From NCBI RefSeq assembly GCF_028389875.1, contig NC_084682.1, positions 8,566,001 to 8,630,000 on the forward strand: a stretch of 64,000 bases of DNA, read 5' to 3'. A program made the translations under genes and the position numbers. Positions 48,901 through 57,230 of this stretch are shown piece by piece. The stretch comes from Rhea pennata. Its lineage: Eukaryota; Chordata; Aves; Rheiformes; Rheidae. Under the pieces are notes generated by a model, which was not told the origin of the DNA, did not search any database, and was given only the letters and a program-made list of their open reading frames with translations. Positions within the stretch are counted from its first letter, which is position 1, and each line of letters starts with the position of its first letter.

Positions 48901-51900
48901 TGGTGACACTCTCAACTAAGTTGCGCCTGTGAAGAAAAAGAGAGTGAGAAAGAGTCTGAATCACAGACCGACTAAATAATTTGGGTCAGAAAGGACCTCT
49001 GGGAGGTCTCCAGTCCAGCCCATGGCTCAGAGCAGGATAACTTCACAGTTGAGGGAGGTTGCTCAGGCCTCATCCTCCTCCTGAGGGATGACTCATGCTT
49101 GGGACATCCCTCAGGTGGCCAGAAGGGCCTCCCTCTGTGCTAGCCTGTCTCCTTCAGGTGCAAGAGCCTGATCTTCTCTGGTTTCTCCTGCTCTGTCAAC
49201 AGCTTGAAACCTCCTTGAACTTCATCCTGCAGAGGAGAGCTGGCTGCTGAGTTTTCCTGCCTGGAAGTGCTCTCTACTTCTGCTTTTGACTTGCTATTTT
49301 GGCTGCTGCCTGTGTCTATGCACCCTGGCTTCTTGCAGCCTCCTCTTTCCTTCCGAAGGTTTGCAAGCCCTCCTGTGGCCTCTGTCGTCCTTCCCACCTG
49401 CCTCTCTAGTTCACCCTTCAGCTCCTCCATAACAGGCAATACTTCATACACAAATAGTTTTCATTTGGAACAGTTCGTGGATAATGCATCTTAGAGCTTC
49501 AACATTTAGCAATTTTTTTTGATATCTCATCCGGAAAGGCTGAAAGAGAAAGGATAGATTCTTGCCTGCCACCCCTTCTACCATTTTGCCTAAAAATAGT
49601 CTTTCTATGAAGCCTGCCTGACCCCAATGTAAGCCTTGTGCCTCGGTCAACCCCATCCCATCATTCATGCTCAGCAGTTAATTAGCAGCAGTGATCAGAA
49701 GCAGGAAATTTCCCTGTGACCCTGGTGGGTGGGCACTCAGCCAGGCTTCCAGTGCAGCCAGGCCACCAAGCTCAGGAATTTGCAGCCTGCTTCCCCTGTT
49801 GGCCCTTGCAGACCGGGTCTGCTCTCTCCCACTGTCTCCCACTGTCACACCGGGTATTTTACGATTATCTTTGGGGGGAAGAGAGAAGAAAAATGGAGGA
49901 GAAACTGTATTTTCATGTGCAGCATATGACATAACTCAAGGGAAAGTAATCCCAGAAACCCTCTTTCTTGTAAATGCAGCCATCAGCTAAGGTATGATGG
50001 ATTTGGGAGGGAAGGTACTGAGGAAATGTCTCGGTTCCTATCAGCTAATTTGGTAACCGTTGCAGCAGTTAGACAAGTCCTGGCTTTGCTGATGAGGGAC
50101 TGCGTCTTCCATATGACGTGTCCAGTTACATGCACTGTTTTCCTCCTAGAGCGACGGCTGGGGCAACTAAGCAGAAGCTGTCCCTCCCAAACCTCCCCTT
50201 ACCTGGACACCTTGAACCTGGGGAAGGTGATGCTGTTCTTGATGAATAAGGTGAACTTTTCTGCTTCCAATAGCAGGGCAGGGCTGAAAAATACAAGCAT
50301 TGACACACATCCATCACTTGGCTCTCCAGACTCTAGGGAAGGGCTCATCCGGTGGAGATGCTTCCAAACCAGGACATGCAGAACCCAGCAAAAATGGTGA
50401 TCTCATTCCTGCCCTTTCTAAGTAAAAGATCTCCACGAGGTTCAGAGAAGGACAGAAGTGCCTGCTGGAGGACAGAGAGGGAGTTTGGTGAGGTTAAGAA
50501 ACCCCAAATGCACAGTGAGGTGACTTGAAGACTACCGGATGGCCCTGAGTGCCTCCCTTCATGTCACCAGGACCTTTCCTGGGCTCCCTTGGAGACTCAA
50601 CACTGTTCCTCCAGCCTCATGGCAAGAAGTCAGGCAGAAATAGGATGTTTCATCTACCAGGAGCTTCATCACAGTAGGCCAGGGAGGTCGGATTTAGAAA
50701 ACAACTCATGGGCAGAGGAAGAGGCATGGTCAGATTAATGAACAGAGGCCAGAGCTGGTACTGGTATGTACTGATGGGCCCAAATGGAGACACCCAGAGA
50801 GCTTCCTCTGCTCTGACAGAGACCTGAAAGCCTCTCTGAACTGTATCCACAGACCTGGGAAGGGAAGAGCCACCAGTGCCCAAACTTGGCTGGGCCTGGG
50901 AGATGTGAGCAGGTTGCTGCTTTGGGCAGTTTGACCATAAGAAACCACCAAACTCTAGTGCAGGAGGAGCAGGGACACCTGTGTTACATCCACCCAGAGC
51001 TTTTGTAATAGGCAATGTTGGGATGCTTAAGCATTTTGTCTGCCCAGCCTTGGACTTCACTGCAAGGGCAAAGAGCTTGACATTTGCTCAGCCCTACACT
51101 ACGTGCTGCTGGTGCCATCTCGTGAGCATGGGACTGGGCTGGAAAACAGGGGGCAACAACATAATTTCTTACTTAGGAACATCATAGTCTACTTCAACAG
51201 GGCACCAGCCAAAGATCTCGCAGGTCTTCACAGAGCTGTTGAAATGCACACACTTGCCAGTCATAAGGCCTGCAGAGAAGAGAGACAGCTGCTCAGGCAG
51301 CTACTGCTGCTGGAAAATCCCAGTGTAATACTGGTTGCCTTTTAATAGACCAAGTCTGGGATTTATGGGATCTGGTTGGAGTATTAGCCCTACCACAGAC
51401 TTCCAAGGCACAGAGTACCTGGTGGTTTGGCATCTTTTTATAGGAAGATTAGCTAATTCCAGCCTTCAGTTTGGGGCAGGAGTTTCTCTTACACTAACAT
51501 TGTACAGGGGAGCAACTGAGCATTTTTCTTGTTAAATACATCTCAGAAAATGCCTTGCTGTTGGAAAGATACCAGTTTTGTGGCAATGTTTTAGTCTAGA
51601 TTAAATTTTTGTTAGGAAGGTGTTTTTCAGCTCAGGTATATTTGGGAAAGGAAAAGCAAGGCCAGCCTAGGCAGGACTCATGCCTGGGATGCTGGGTGGA
51701 CCCCATCAGCTACCAACCCAAGGCCTCCAGCCTCCAAGAGCAGCAGGTAGCTGGCACCTGAGCTGCAGGAACCTTGTGCCCTGATGAGACACAGGCTGGC
51801 CACCTACCTTGTCCCTGGCGGCTGTACTTCCCCTTGCTGCAGTCACTGTCCCGCTCGCAGAGCCCGGCATCCGGCAGCTGTCGGGGCAAGCAAGCAGGCA

Positions 51901-53557
51901 CGGCTCAGCACCGTCCCGGGGCTTCAGCCAGGCTCTCCCTCCTGCCCCATGATGCGGATGAAAGCTTGCTGCGGGTGCCCCAAGGAAAACGCTGCTTGGC
52001 TGCAGCCAGAGCCTTGTACGCAGCTTCCTGGGCTAAGGAGGCCACATCAACTAAGGAAGAGGTGGGAATGTTTTTTTTTTAAGCCTGGGACAGGTGCTTT
52101 TTTTCCAGACTGGACATGGCCTTGAGTCTGCTCTGCTCAATGAGCTCCAGAAGGGAAGAAAAGAAAAGTGGATTCTGGCCATTTTCAGCAGAACAGCTGC
52201 CCCATCATGCTTGCAAGCTAATAACAGCATGGAGCCCATCTCAGACCCTCTCTGAACTTCTTGATGTGAGGAAAAGCAGCAAAGCCTACTCCTTCCTCAA
52301 CACCACTGCCACAACCTGACCTTAAGCATGAAAAGCTGAGACCCAGGATGGAAGCAGCAGCATTTACCTCAGGGCACATTCCTTGCTTTTGTCCAGGGGT
52401 GATAATGAAGTTGGTCATCACCACAAAAGAGCTGTCACCCTGCAGAGACAAACCCACCAAGCTCAGACCTAGCACTGTATTTTCTTCTCTCACCTTCCTC
52501 CAGGTGTAACTCCAAAACTTGCTGGTGGGTGGCTCTGGGGAGGTGTCATACCACCAAGGAGCAGGAGATGTGTTGCCACCAGCCCAGGAGGCCAGTGAGG
52601 GTCTCCTCTCAAGATGTCCATCACCGTGGTGCTCTGCGGCACTGACAGCGGGCAGAAGCTGGCTGTGGACACAACCCACTTGCAGCCGCAGGAACGCTTT
52701 GCTGGTGCAGCCGCCAGCCACAGCTTTGGGGAACACAACGGGCAGGGGAAAACCCAGCCACCGCCTGTGCTGCCTGCTTACCTGCGGTGGGAAGACATAA
52801 TCAACCACATCCCAGATGTGGGGGCCCAGGCGGCTCTCGTTGGTCAGCGTCAGCCCCTTGAGCTTCACCGACACTGAGCTGACGATGCTGTCCTGCGTCT
52901 GGTAGCCCTTCTCGTAGAGGAAAACCCACCTAAGGCAAAGGGAGGCGGCCAACTGAGCGCAGGGCACCACGGCCGGATGCGGGGACAGCTGCTGGAGGGG
53001 ACAACGGGAAACTGGGCTGCCAGGCCCAGTTTGAGCTCGGTTGCTCAAGCCGTGTTTCCTTAGAGAGCCGCCCTCCCCACCCTGTGGCAGCCGTCCCTGG
53101 GGCTGCGCCTGGGCCACCTCGGCTGCCGAGAGGAGCAAGGGGAAGGAAGCCCATGGCCTCGGGGACATGCGATAAGGACCGAGGAGGGGCAGGGAGACAG
53201 CTCAAAAGCAAAACGCTTTTTTTTTTTTTTTCTTTTGTGCTCAGCACCCCGGATCGCTCAGTGCGATGGGCCGACCACGCTGCGGCTGGGCTTTCCTGGG
53301 AAGTGGGAGCAAAAAAAACCCCAGGCGCTGTGCCCACCTGGGCTGCCTTTAAGCCGAAAGGTGGCAAAGCAGCGATTTGGGAAAAGGCAGCGGGTGGCAA
53401 AGCCGGGCGGCGCTCCTTACCCGATGATGTACGCCAGGACGATGAGCTGGATCAGCCGGAAGGTCAGTCCCACCTTCTTGTTCCTCACCAGCACCATGCG
53501 GGGGGTGTCGTACTCGAAGAGGAAGGAGGACACGTTCTCCATGCACTTCTGCCCCAT
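45907..53557 (-). CDS. P2RX1: P2RX1, ATP-gated cation channel P2X1 (gene model, 11 of about 12 coding exons)
   Basis: A trimeric plasma-membrane channel that opens to Na+ and Ca2+ when extracellular ATP binds. It acts in platelets and smooth muscle in mammals. Eleven exons join in consistent phase to 376 codons: 53557-53421, 52929-52782, 52439-52368, 51877-51808, 51269-51173, 50283-50203, 48926-48785, 47724-47594, 47327-47237, 46747-46682 and 45999-45907. [19 protein letters not shown] at the N terminus identifies P2X1 rather than P2X5, the other nearby paralog in mammals. ATP-site residues are present: K68 and K70 (VKLKG), N291-F292-R293, and K310. All ten ectodomain cysteines are present. 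TM1 is about residues 31-50 and TM2 about 330-357. A YYKQKKFK segment supplies the YxxxK surface-stability motif. The human sequon at position 184 reads EKFT and is absent; N153, N242 and N285 are sequons. The C-terminal tail after residue 376 was not located. Confidence 0.96.
46682..46747 (-). CDS. P2RX1: P2RX1 exon 10 (TM2 start and gate)
   Basis: Residues 324-345: [20 protein letters not shown], then GV. This is the pore-lining second membrane segment. The TIGSGIG stretch carries the gate-region Thr/Ser and the Gly hinge found in P2X receptors. Acceptor TTTTTTTCAG, donor GTG|GTAAGT. Confidence 0.97.
47237..47327 (-). CDS. P2RX1: P2RX1 exon 9
   Basis: Residues 293-323: [20 protein letters not shown], then [12 protein letters not shown]310 is the equivalent of the ATP-binding lysine 309. 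GIRFDI is the invariant lower-body strand. Acceptor CATTGGGCAG, donor AAG|GTGGGG. Confidence 0.96.
47594..47724 (-). CDS. P2RX1: P2RX1 exon 8 (ATP-binding NFR)
   Basis: Residues 250-292 plus two bases, from [20 protein letters not shown] to NVSPGFNFR. It carries cysteines 9 and 10, the sequon N285-V-S and the ATP-contacting N291-F292-R293. It is one residue longer than human in the YNDDSN loop. The family-conserved split of the Arg codon places the donor at CAG|GTCGGG, which has C at +3 and departs from consensus. Confidence 0.94.
48395..48448. repeat. 14-bp tandem repeat in P2RX1 intron 7
   Basis: CTGTGGAGTTTGTG repeats three times in perfect register from 48401, with partial copies at each side. 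A small minisatellite with likely length polymorphism. Confidence 0.9.
48785..48926 (-). CDS. P2RX1: P2RX1 exon 7
   Basis: Residues 202-249, from [20 protein letters not shown] through [20 protein letters not shown] to LLAVK. It carries cysteines 7 and 8 and the sequon N242-F-T. Acceptor TTCTTCACAG, donor AAG|GTACTT, ending in phase 0. Confidence 0.96.
48957..49100 (-). mobile_element. CR1 LINE 3'-end fragment in P2RX1 intron 6
   Basis: Plus-strand text 'gaatcacagaccgac', then 'gtcagaaaggacctctggga', then 'tccagtccagcccatggctc' matches the 3' end of CR1 as seen at 27.7 kb, including one terminal octamer. It is a short, diverged, 5'-truncated copy on the minus strand. It begins only 30 bases upstream, in gene sense, of P2RX1 exon 7. 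The far boundary is uncertain. Confidence 0.75.
49101..50202 (-). other. P2RX1: Rest of P2RX1 intron 6
   Basis: No exon or repeat confidently recognised. A 103-codon minus-strand open frame at 49140-49451 is rich in Glu, Lys and Gln and looks coiled-coil-like, but has no family match I can name. Confidence 0.5.
50203..50283 (-). CDS. P2RX1: P2RX1 exon 6
   Basis: Residues 175-201 plus two bases: [20 protein letters not shown], then FPRFKVS. The family-typical FTLFIKN and FPRF blocks are intact. The mammalian glycosylation sequon just before FTLFIKN is changed to EKFT. Acceptor ATTTTTCAG, donor CCAG|GTAAGG. Confidence 0.95.
51173..51269 (-). CDS. P2RX1: P2RX1 exon 5 (head domain)
   Basis: Residues 143-174 plus two bases. 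It contains [20 protein letters not shown] and [12 protein letters not shown], with cysteines 4, 5 and 6 and the sequon N153-S-S. The GWCPVE block is highly conserved in the family. Acceptor CTCTGCAG, donor CTAA|GTAAGA. Confidence 0.95.
51808..51877 (-). CDS. P2RX1: P2RX1 exon 4 (head-domain start)
   Basis: Residues 120-142 plus one base: [20 protein letters not shown], then QGQ. It supplies cysteines 2 and 3 of the ten. This basic, variable head-domain segment corresponds to the mammalian [20 protein letters not shown] region. Acceptor CCCCGACAG, donor CAAG|GTAGGT. Confidence 0.92.
52368..52439 (-). CDS. P2RX1: P2RX1 exon 3
   Basis: Residues 96-119, [20 protein letters not shown] then MCPE. 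It carries the first conserved ectodomain cysteine (C117). Acceptor TCTCTGCAG, donor GAG|GTAAAT, phase 0 at both ends. Confidence 0.97.
52782..52929 (-). CDS. P2RX1: P2RX1 exon 2
   Basis: Completes G46 and encodes to Q95. It begins [12 protein letters not shown] and includes VSVKLKGL, in which K68 and K70 coordinate the ATP phosphates, and ends [12 protein letters not shown]. Acceptor TTGCCTTAG, donor CAG|GTAAGC, ending in phase 0. Confidence 0.97.
53421..53557 (-). CDS. P2RX1: P2RX1 exon 1 (cytosolic N terminus, TM1)
   Basis: Residues 1-45 plus two bases of codon 46. The start ATG sits in GCAGCCATGG, an excellent initiation context. The P2X-wide PKC motif T18-P-R20 is present, followed by RNKKVG and the start of TM1 ([12 protein letters not shown]). 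Donor ATCGG|GTAAGG. The first eleven residues ([11 protein letters not shown]) differ from the mammalian MARR start, but total spacing to FLFEYDTP is the same as in human P2X1. Confidence 0.95.
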
Positions 53558-53640
53558 GGCTGCGGCGGGGCACGGGCACCTCCCGGGGCCGGCGGGTGGG
53601 GAGGGCTGCACCCCACGCCGGGCGGAGGAGGGGGGGGGAA

Positions 53641-53697
53641 GCAAAAAAAAAAGGCAAAAAAAAGCAAAAAACAAAACAAAAAAAAAAAAAAAGCAAA
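53641..53697. repeat. A-rich low-complexity tract in the P2RX1 leader
   Basis: Runs of 8-14 A residues broken by single G or C bases; on the gene strand it is T-rich and followed by a C run. Low-complexity DNA. It may act as a pyrimidine tract if the 5' UTR has an intron ending at CCGCCGCAG immediately before the start codon. Confidence 0.7.
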
Positions 53698-53699
53698 AG

Positions 53700-53723
53700 C
53701 TAGCAGCGTTTCTCGGCGCACAT
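53700..53723 (-). promoter_or_regulatory. Upstream ORF in the P2RX1 leader (7 codons plus stop)
   Basis: ATG at 53723 opens MCAEKRC and stops with TAG at 53700-53702, about 140 bases before the P2RX1 start. It belongs to the 5' UTR only if transcription starts upstream of it, as the TATA-like element suggests. The stop comes just before the T-rich tract. Confidence 0.4.
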
Positions 53724-53910
53724 CTGGGCAGCTGGGGTTCCTCCTCTGCGCAGGGCCGCGGCTTCCTCTTCCTATAAGCGCTGGGCTGGGTGCAGCGGCG
53801 CCCTACATGGCCCGGGGGTGGGCCAGGCCGGGCCCCCCCGGGCCGGGGCCGAGGTGCTGGGCCGGGCTGCGGGGAGCCATGGCGGGGCCGGGGCGGGGGC
53901 GGGGGGGGTT
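53724..53910 (-). promoter_or_regulatory. P2RX1: Inferred P2RX1 core promoter
   Basis: On the minus strand there is a TATA-like CTTATAGG at 53771-53778. Immediately downstream are two GAGGAAG-type ETS/PU.1-like motifs (53763-53772). PU.1-class sites would fit the blood-cell expression known for mammalian P2RX1. Upstream is a GC-box-rich region with a strong plus-strand G-quadruplex motif at 53884-53908. The predicted start is about 53740-53750, giving a leader of roughly 190 bases. The start site is inferred from motif spacing only. Confidence 0.5.
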
Positions 53911-54329
53911 AAACGTGGGCTGTGACGGGGGGTTCGGCTGGTGCGGAGGCGGCGGGAAGGGGACCCCCCCCCCCGGGTTTCAGCGCACGGTGCCGGGGAG
54001 CGCCCCGCTCCGAGAGCATCCCGCCCGCCACCAGGGCTCTCCCTGAATTCTCCCCCATTCCCAAAACCCCCCCCCCGGCACCCCCGTGCCACTGGCGGGA
54101 ACCCCCCAGATCGCTGCCCCACGGCCCCTTGAGGAATTTCCTCCGCGGGGGAGAGGAGAGGGGGCCGCCGGGGCGCGGGAGCCTCTGCTTCATCCCCTGC
54201 CAAGCGGCGACGCTTTGGGAAATACAGGAAAAATTAATGGGCCGGGGAAAAAAAAAGAAAGAAAGAAAAAAAACAACATTTCCTTTCCGGACCATCATTA
54301 TTATTATTATTTTTAACATCGCCACCTTG

Positions 54330-57230
54330 CTCGCTGGCTTGCCCTCGGCACAGGGCTGGTGCGGCTGGCGCAGCCGTCCCCGTGCCCGCGGCGTGCACCG
54401 GGCTCCCGGCTCCGCACCAGACGCCGTCCCAGTTCCCGGGCCCTAAGCAGCGCAGGAAGCCCAGGGCAAATAACGAAACGCCGCCGCTAATCACGCAAGA
54501 TTGAAGCCCGATACCGCTATCGAGCAGAGCAGACAAACCTTATAAGCTTAGATGTCTGTCAGGAGAGAAGCAAATAAGTTACTGTATGAAACGAAGCCTT
54601 TTAGGGAAGGCTGCGCACCCCTGCCAAAGCCATGGGGATAATGAAAATAGGACAGCTAAATTTAACAGCAAAATGACTTGTAAAGAAATCACTTCGAACC
54701 TCCTCTCTGGTCCTCGGAGTCAATAAAACGGTTAGAGCACGGGTTTAGCAAAAATAGTTTCTGTCGGGAGATGACACACGTCTCCCAGCCCAGTTTCGCG
54801 CGGAGGCAGGTGGCGGGCGCCGGGCGCCTCTCCCGCCCCCTCCCTGCCTTTGCCGCCCGCTCAGTTGCTTTATGGCGGGTAACGAGCAGCCGCGGGCCGG
54901 CGTGGCGGAGCCGCGGGCCGGCCCCACGGCGCCCACGGGCTGCTGCACGAACCCGCTCTTCGCGGCCGAGCGGCGCGGCTTGCAAGGAGCTGCTGGGGAC
55001 AATAAATATTTTATTGCAAAGGGTAAACAAGAATTTTAGAAAAGTAAATAAAAAGCAGGCGTAAATGGGGTTTTAGGAGCGCTGGCAGAGCGCTGCCGCG
55101 GGCCGGCTTTGCCCGCGCTCGGCTCTCTAAAGGCACGGTGCTCGGGCGAGGCCAGGGACAAGGCCGCCGCCGCCGCCAGCAGCTTCTTCCACTTATTTCC
55201 TGAGCGAACTCAACGTCTCCTTGGGTTTGCTGAGGGAAAAAAAAAAATAATACGGGAAATAATACCATGGAGGGAGTTCACCTGCGCTCTGAGCTGCGAC
55301 AGGCCCCGGCCGGGAAGGAGCGGCTGCCGGCGCGGGAGGAGAGGGAGCCCGAAGCCCGCGCGCCGCCGAGGAGGGGGGCGGCTGCGGCGCCTCCGCAGCG
55401 AGGGAGCCCCCGGGACGTCGCTTCTCCAAAAAACTGCAATTCCGTCTTTCTTTGGGGGAAAAAAAAAAGAAGGTAGCAAGCGAAGCCCGTGGCACCCGCC
55501 GGACTCGCGCTGGGCAGCGCCCGCAGCGGCGCTCCCAACCTCGGCCCGACGTCCCGCGGCCCGGTGGAAACGCGAGGGCCGGGGCAAGGCCGCGCTGGGG
55601 AGCGGGGCCGCCAGCGGCGCGGCGCCGCCAGAGGAGGAGCGCAAGCAAGGGCCTACAAAACAGCATGTTCAGTTTTATTTCCAATTTTAACTTGTTCTTG
55701 ACCTCTCCTCACTCCTTCCCAGCAGCGCTGGCCTCGCTCTGTCTCCGTTCCCCGCTGCAACGCCCTGCCCAGACGGATGTTTCTGGTGGTATTAGCTCCC
55801 CAGAAGTGGCATTTCAGTCCTGGGTTGCCACAGCAACACTCCCGACCAGAAATATCTTGGCGATGATTTAGCCAACTCCAAAGCAAACAAATTAAACGGA
55901 GATGCTGAGGATACCGAAGGGAGCCAGGAGCCCCGTTCCCACCCCAACCGATGGGAACGGGTCGCCGCACCCTTCGGCCTGGCCCGCGAGGTTGCGCAGG
56001 AGAGGCCGCGGCGCGTGGCGGTGCCCCGCGGAGGCTGCCGGGGCCAGCGGGGAGACGGGCGCCGCGGCGGGTGGGCGCGGAGCGCTGCGTGCCCAGGCGG
56101 TGGTGCGTCTCCAGGGCGCTGCGGGAAGGGCGTTCCCGGGCGGCTGGGCCGGCTCGAGGTCCCCCAGGACCCGGGGGTGGGATACGTGACGTGCCCGGGG
56201 GTGCCAGCTGCGGACCCAGCAGGCAGACCTTGTGTCTCTCTTTCTAAATGCACGTAAGAGATTCTCCCCTTCCAAGCCCAGGATTCGCCCGGTCACCTCA
56301 CTTCCACCCCCGCCCAGCACCCCCGGCAGCAGCCGCCCGCAGAGTTTAGCTTCTGTCCCCTCCTTGGCAAAACAGCCTAAACCCAGGGTAAAACGGGGCC
56401 GGCTTTCCTTGGGCTAGTGACCTAACAGGTTAGAAACAGGCAGGTTTGGACCCATCACCTTTGGTCAGCACCTTTCTCGATCACAGCATCCAGCAAGGGA
56501 GCTCCAGGTTCTCATCTTGGGGCAGATGTGCCTTCAACAGACGTTATCATGAATCCAAGCTCATCCCAAAACCACCTCCAGCCATCCAGGGTCTTCCACT
56601 CAAAACATTACAATCACTAGAGCTCCGGGTGACCTGGACATGGAAACATAGAGCCACAAGTTTCTCTCCCAGCTTGCAGATCTTAAGCCATCCTCCAGGC
56701 CAAAATGGCCTGGACCAGACCCTTTACGGGGATTTGGGGGCAGCTCTGGTTCATACGTGCTGACATCTCAGCCTGCACAGCAAAGCCTCCCACCCTTGAA
56801 GGACTAAACTGGAAGGACACGTTTTCGAGATCATGGTGCATGAAGGACTTGCTTCATGCTACTCTCGCAGCTGAGGGCGGTAAGGTGGGGACTGTTCTGG
56901 ATGCAACCAAAATTAGCACTGTTATTTGTATTCTTGTGCCCTAAGAGTGAATTAGCTGGTTCTTTAAAAATTCTCAACAGTCAGATCATGCCACTCCTTT
57001 CCTTTCGCCTTTGTCATCTGGTGCCAAAGGCAGGCTCAGCTCCATTTCTAATTTGGCTGCTACAAAAACCCACAAGAAATCCCGATCTGGTGAGTACAAT
57101 TCCTTTTACGGCTGAAGAATGCCCTCAGGCACTCCATACAGCTCCTATGGGCTTCTGAATTTCCCCCAAATGTGTGACAAACAGGCGACAGCGGGGCAAG
57201 AAAAGCAAAAAAACCCAGAATCATCCAGTA
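54330..57230. other. Upstream region of P2RX1 with a second CpG-dense block
   Basis: No gene recognised. CpG density is high at about 54780-54980 and again from about 55090 to 56210, with GC-rich, purine- and pyrimidine-biased DNA. The size is typical of a CpG-island promoter, but neither strand offers a conserved first exon. A minus-strand acceptor-like sequence (T10CCCTCAG at about 55230-55246) lies within it and is not supported by recognisable coding sequence downstream. 56.3-57.2 kb is ordinary sequence. Confidence 0.45.

Larger units (their letters stand above)
53560..54190. other. CpG-rich region at the P2RX1 5' end
   Basis: GC-rich DNA with long C and G runs spanning the leader and upstream sequence of P2RX1. 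It ends at an A-rich tract (54248-54275) and a short ATT repeat (54297-54311). Confidence 0.5.

Noticed and set aside
49140-49451. 103-codon Glu/Lys/Gln-rich minus-strand open frame in P2RX1 intron 6
   Set aside because: Coiled-coil-like composition suggested a transposon protein, but no specific family could be recognised, so it is not called a gene.
52218-53168. 316-codon minus-strand open frame
   Set aside because: Not a separate gene. It is P2RX1 exons 2 and 3 plus stop-free intron sequence in the same frame.
53084-54046. 320-codon plus-strand open frame opposite P2RX1 exon 1
   Set aside because: Antisense to a confirmed exon, with poly-K and Gly/Pro-rich low-complexity regions; produced by GC-rich composition and A runs.
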